From Arion vulgaris (Eukaryota > Mollusca > Gastropoda > Stylommatophora > Arionidae), in the NCBI GenBank assembly GCA_020796225.1, contig CM036764.1, forward strand, positions 22,520,733 through 22,584,732: 64,000 bases of DNA. Direction: 5' to 3'. The notes beneath the pieces are model-generated. The model searched no databases and was not told where the DNA came from. It worked only from the letters and a program-made list of their open reading frames with translations. Position numbers and translations under genes: made by a program. Every line of letters starts with the position of its first letter. The stretch's first letter is position 1. Shown in pieces: positions 63,380-64,000 of this stretch.

Positions 63380-64000
63380 TTAAGGTAGAATTTCCAGAGC
63401 CACTCTGTAGTTGCTCTACCATTGATGTTTTGTACACATCTAGAAAAAGGGGGATGATCAGTTATCAGTTATGTGAGGACTATCAACATAGCACTCCGGA
63501 CATGTCCATAGGTGCTCCGATCTCCGCCTCAGCAAATCCAGCAGCGTCCAGCGACCCAACACGCCAGTTCGATGTTGATTAATCAATCTCTTTGCATATT
63601 TAGTATGTCGTTCTTTTCGGGCTGCACCAATATTGACACCCATCTCTTTCAATCAGGTCAGCGAGTGGGATTCATAGCCCTGAAACTCCTCTGTTCGGAA
63701 AGACTCTCTCAAAGCGTGAAGAATGTCACTTCGATCCATTGCAGCTCCCCCTGATATTGTAGCTAAGCCAGCCAATCTATCAGCTCGTTCATTACCCTAA
63801 CTCCTGCGTGCCCAGGGACAAAAATAAAGGGGGGGATGATAAATTGTCTAAGTGCGAAGGACTACCTTCATTGCACCTTGTTTCTCTATATGGTTCCATC
63901 TATCTCGACAGAAACGGCAAACCACCAGCCGAGAGAGTGATGCACATAGCACCAACTCTGTAGATCCATCAACAATCCTAGGGTTCTTCGAAAAATGTCC
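63380..64000 (-). mobile_element. Nimbus-like LINE RNase H region, runs off the window edge
   Basis: The reverse strand reads LYFCPWARRS, then, after a frameshift, NERADRLAGLATISGGAAMD, RSDILHALRESFRTEEFQGY, then RKERHTKYAKRLINQHRTGV, LGRWTLLDLLRRRSEHLWTC, PECYVDS. This is an RNase H 'GNERADRLA' and tail as in I-clade LINEs. Confidence 0.88.

Overview
This is a window of animal nuclear DNA. It is AT-rich, has no prokaryotic-style gene packing, and is crowded with degraded non-LTR retrotransposons, SINEs, MITEs and minisatellites. Almost every long open frame is either a tandem repeat read through or a retroelement fragment. The one host gene I can support is an allatotropin-related neuropeptide precursor on the + strand. 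Its peptide, GFRQDAASRVAHGY-amide, has the GFRxxxxSRVAHGY-amide form known from molluscs and annelids rather than the arthropod form. With Nimbus-like I-clade LINEs, this suggests a gastropod mollusc, possibly a freshwater pulmonate. The species assignment is inference.

Layout. 1-13,100: intergenic or upstream DNA with a 33-bp minisatellite, a 34-bp minisatellite, SINEs, six copies across the window of a short 'ATAAAGGCC' family (five of them here), and LINE tails. 13,104-36,660: the allatotropin gene. Coding exons lie at 13,158-13,252, 18,948-19,091, 21,802-21,893 and 36,032-36,084, with a probable cassette exon at 31,557-31,638. Skipping the cassette gives a 127-residue precursor ending in a short EF-hand-like tail. 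Including it changes the frame and gives a 138-residue precursor with a new RYRR processing site. The ~14-kb third intron holds five minisatellites, several LINE fragments and a GC-rich island. The probable 3' UTR contains a 22-bp minisatellite before an ATTAAA signal. 36,700-64,000: no host gene recognised. It holds minisatellites (29 bp x ~51 at 49.6-51.1 kb and ~68 bp x ~17 at 52.8-54.0 kb), a mariner-type MITE, a hAT-type MITE, SINEs and LINE fragments of at least nine families.

The clearest host biology is the neuropeptide gene and its possible alternative C-terminus. The clearest mobile-DNA biology is minisatellites arising inside transposons, and very short (64 and 102 bp) 5'-truncated LINE copies that still have target-site duplications.
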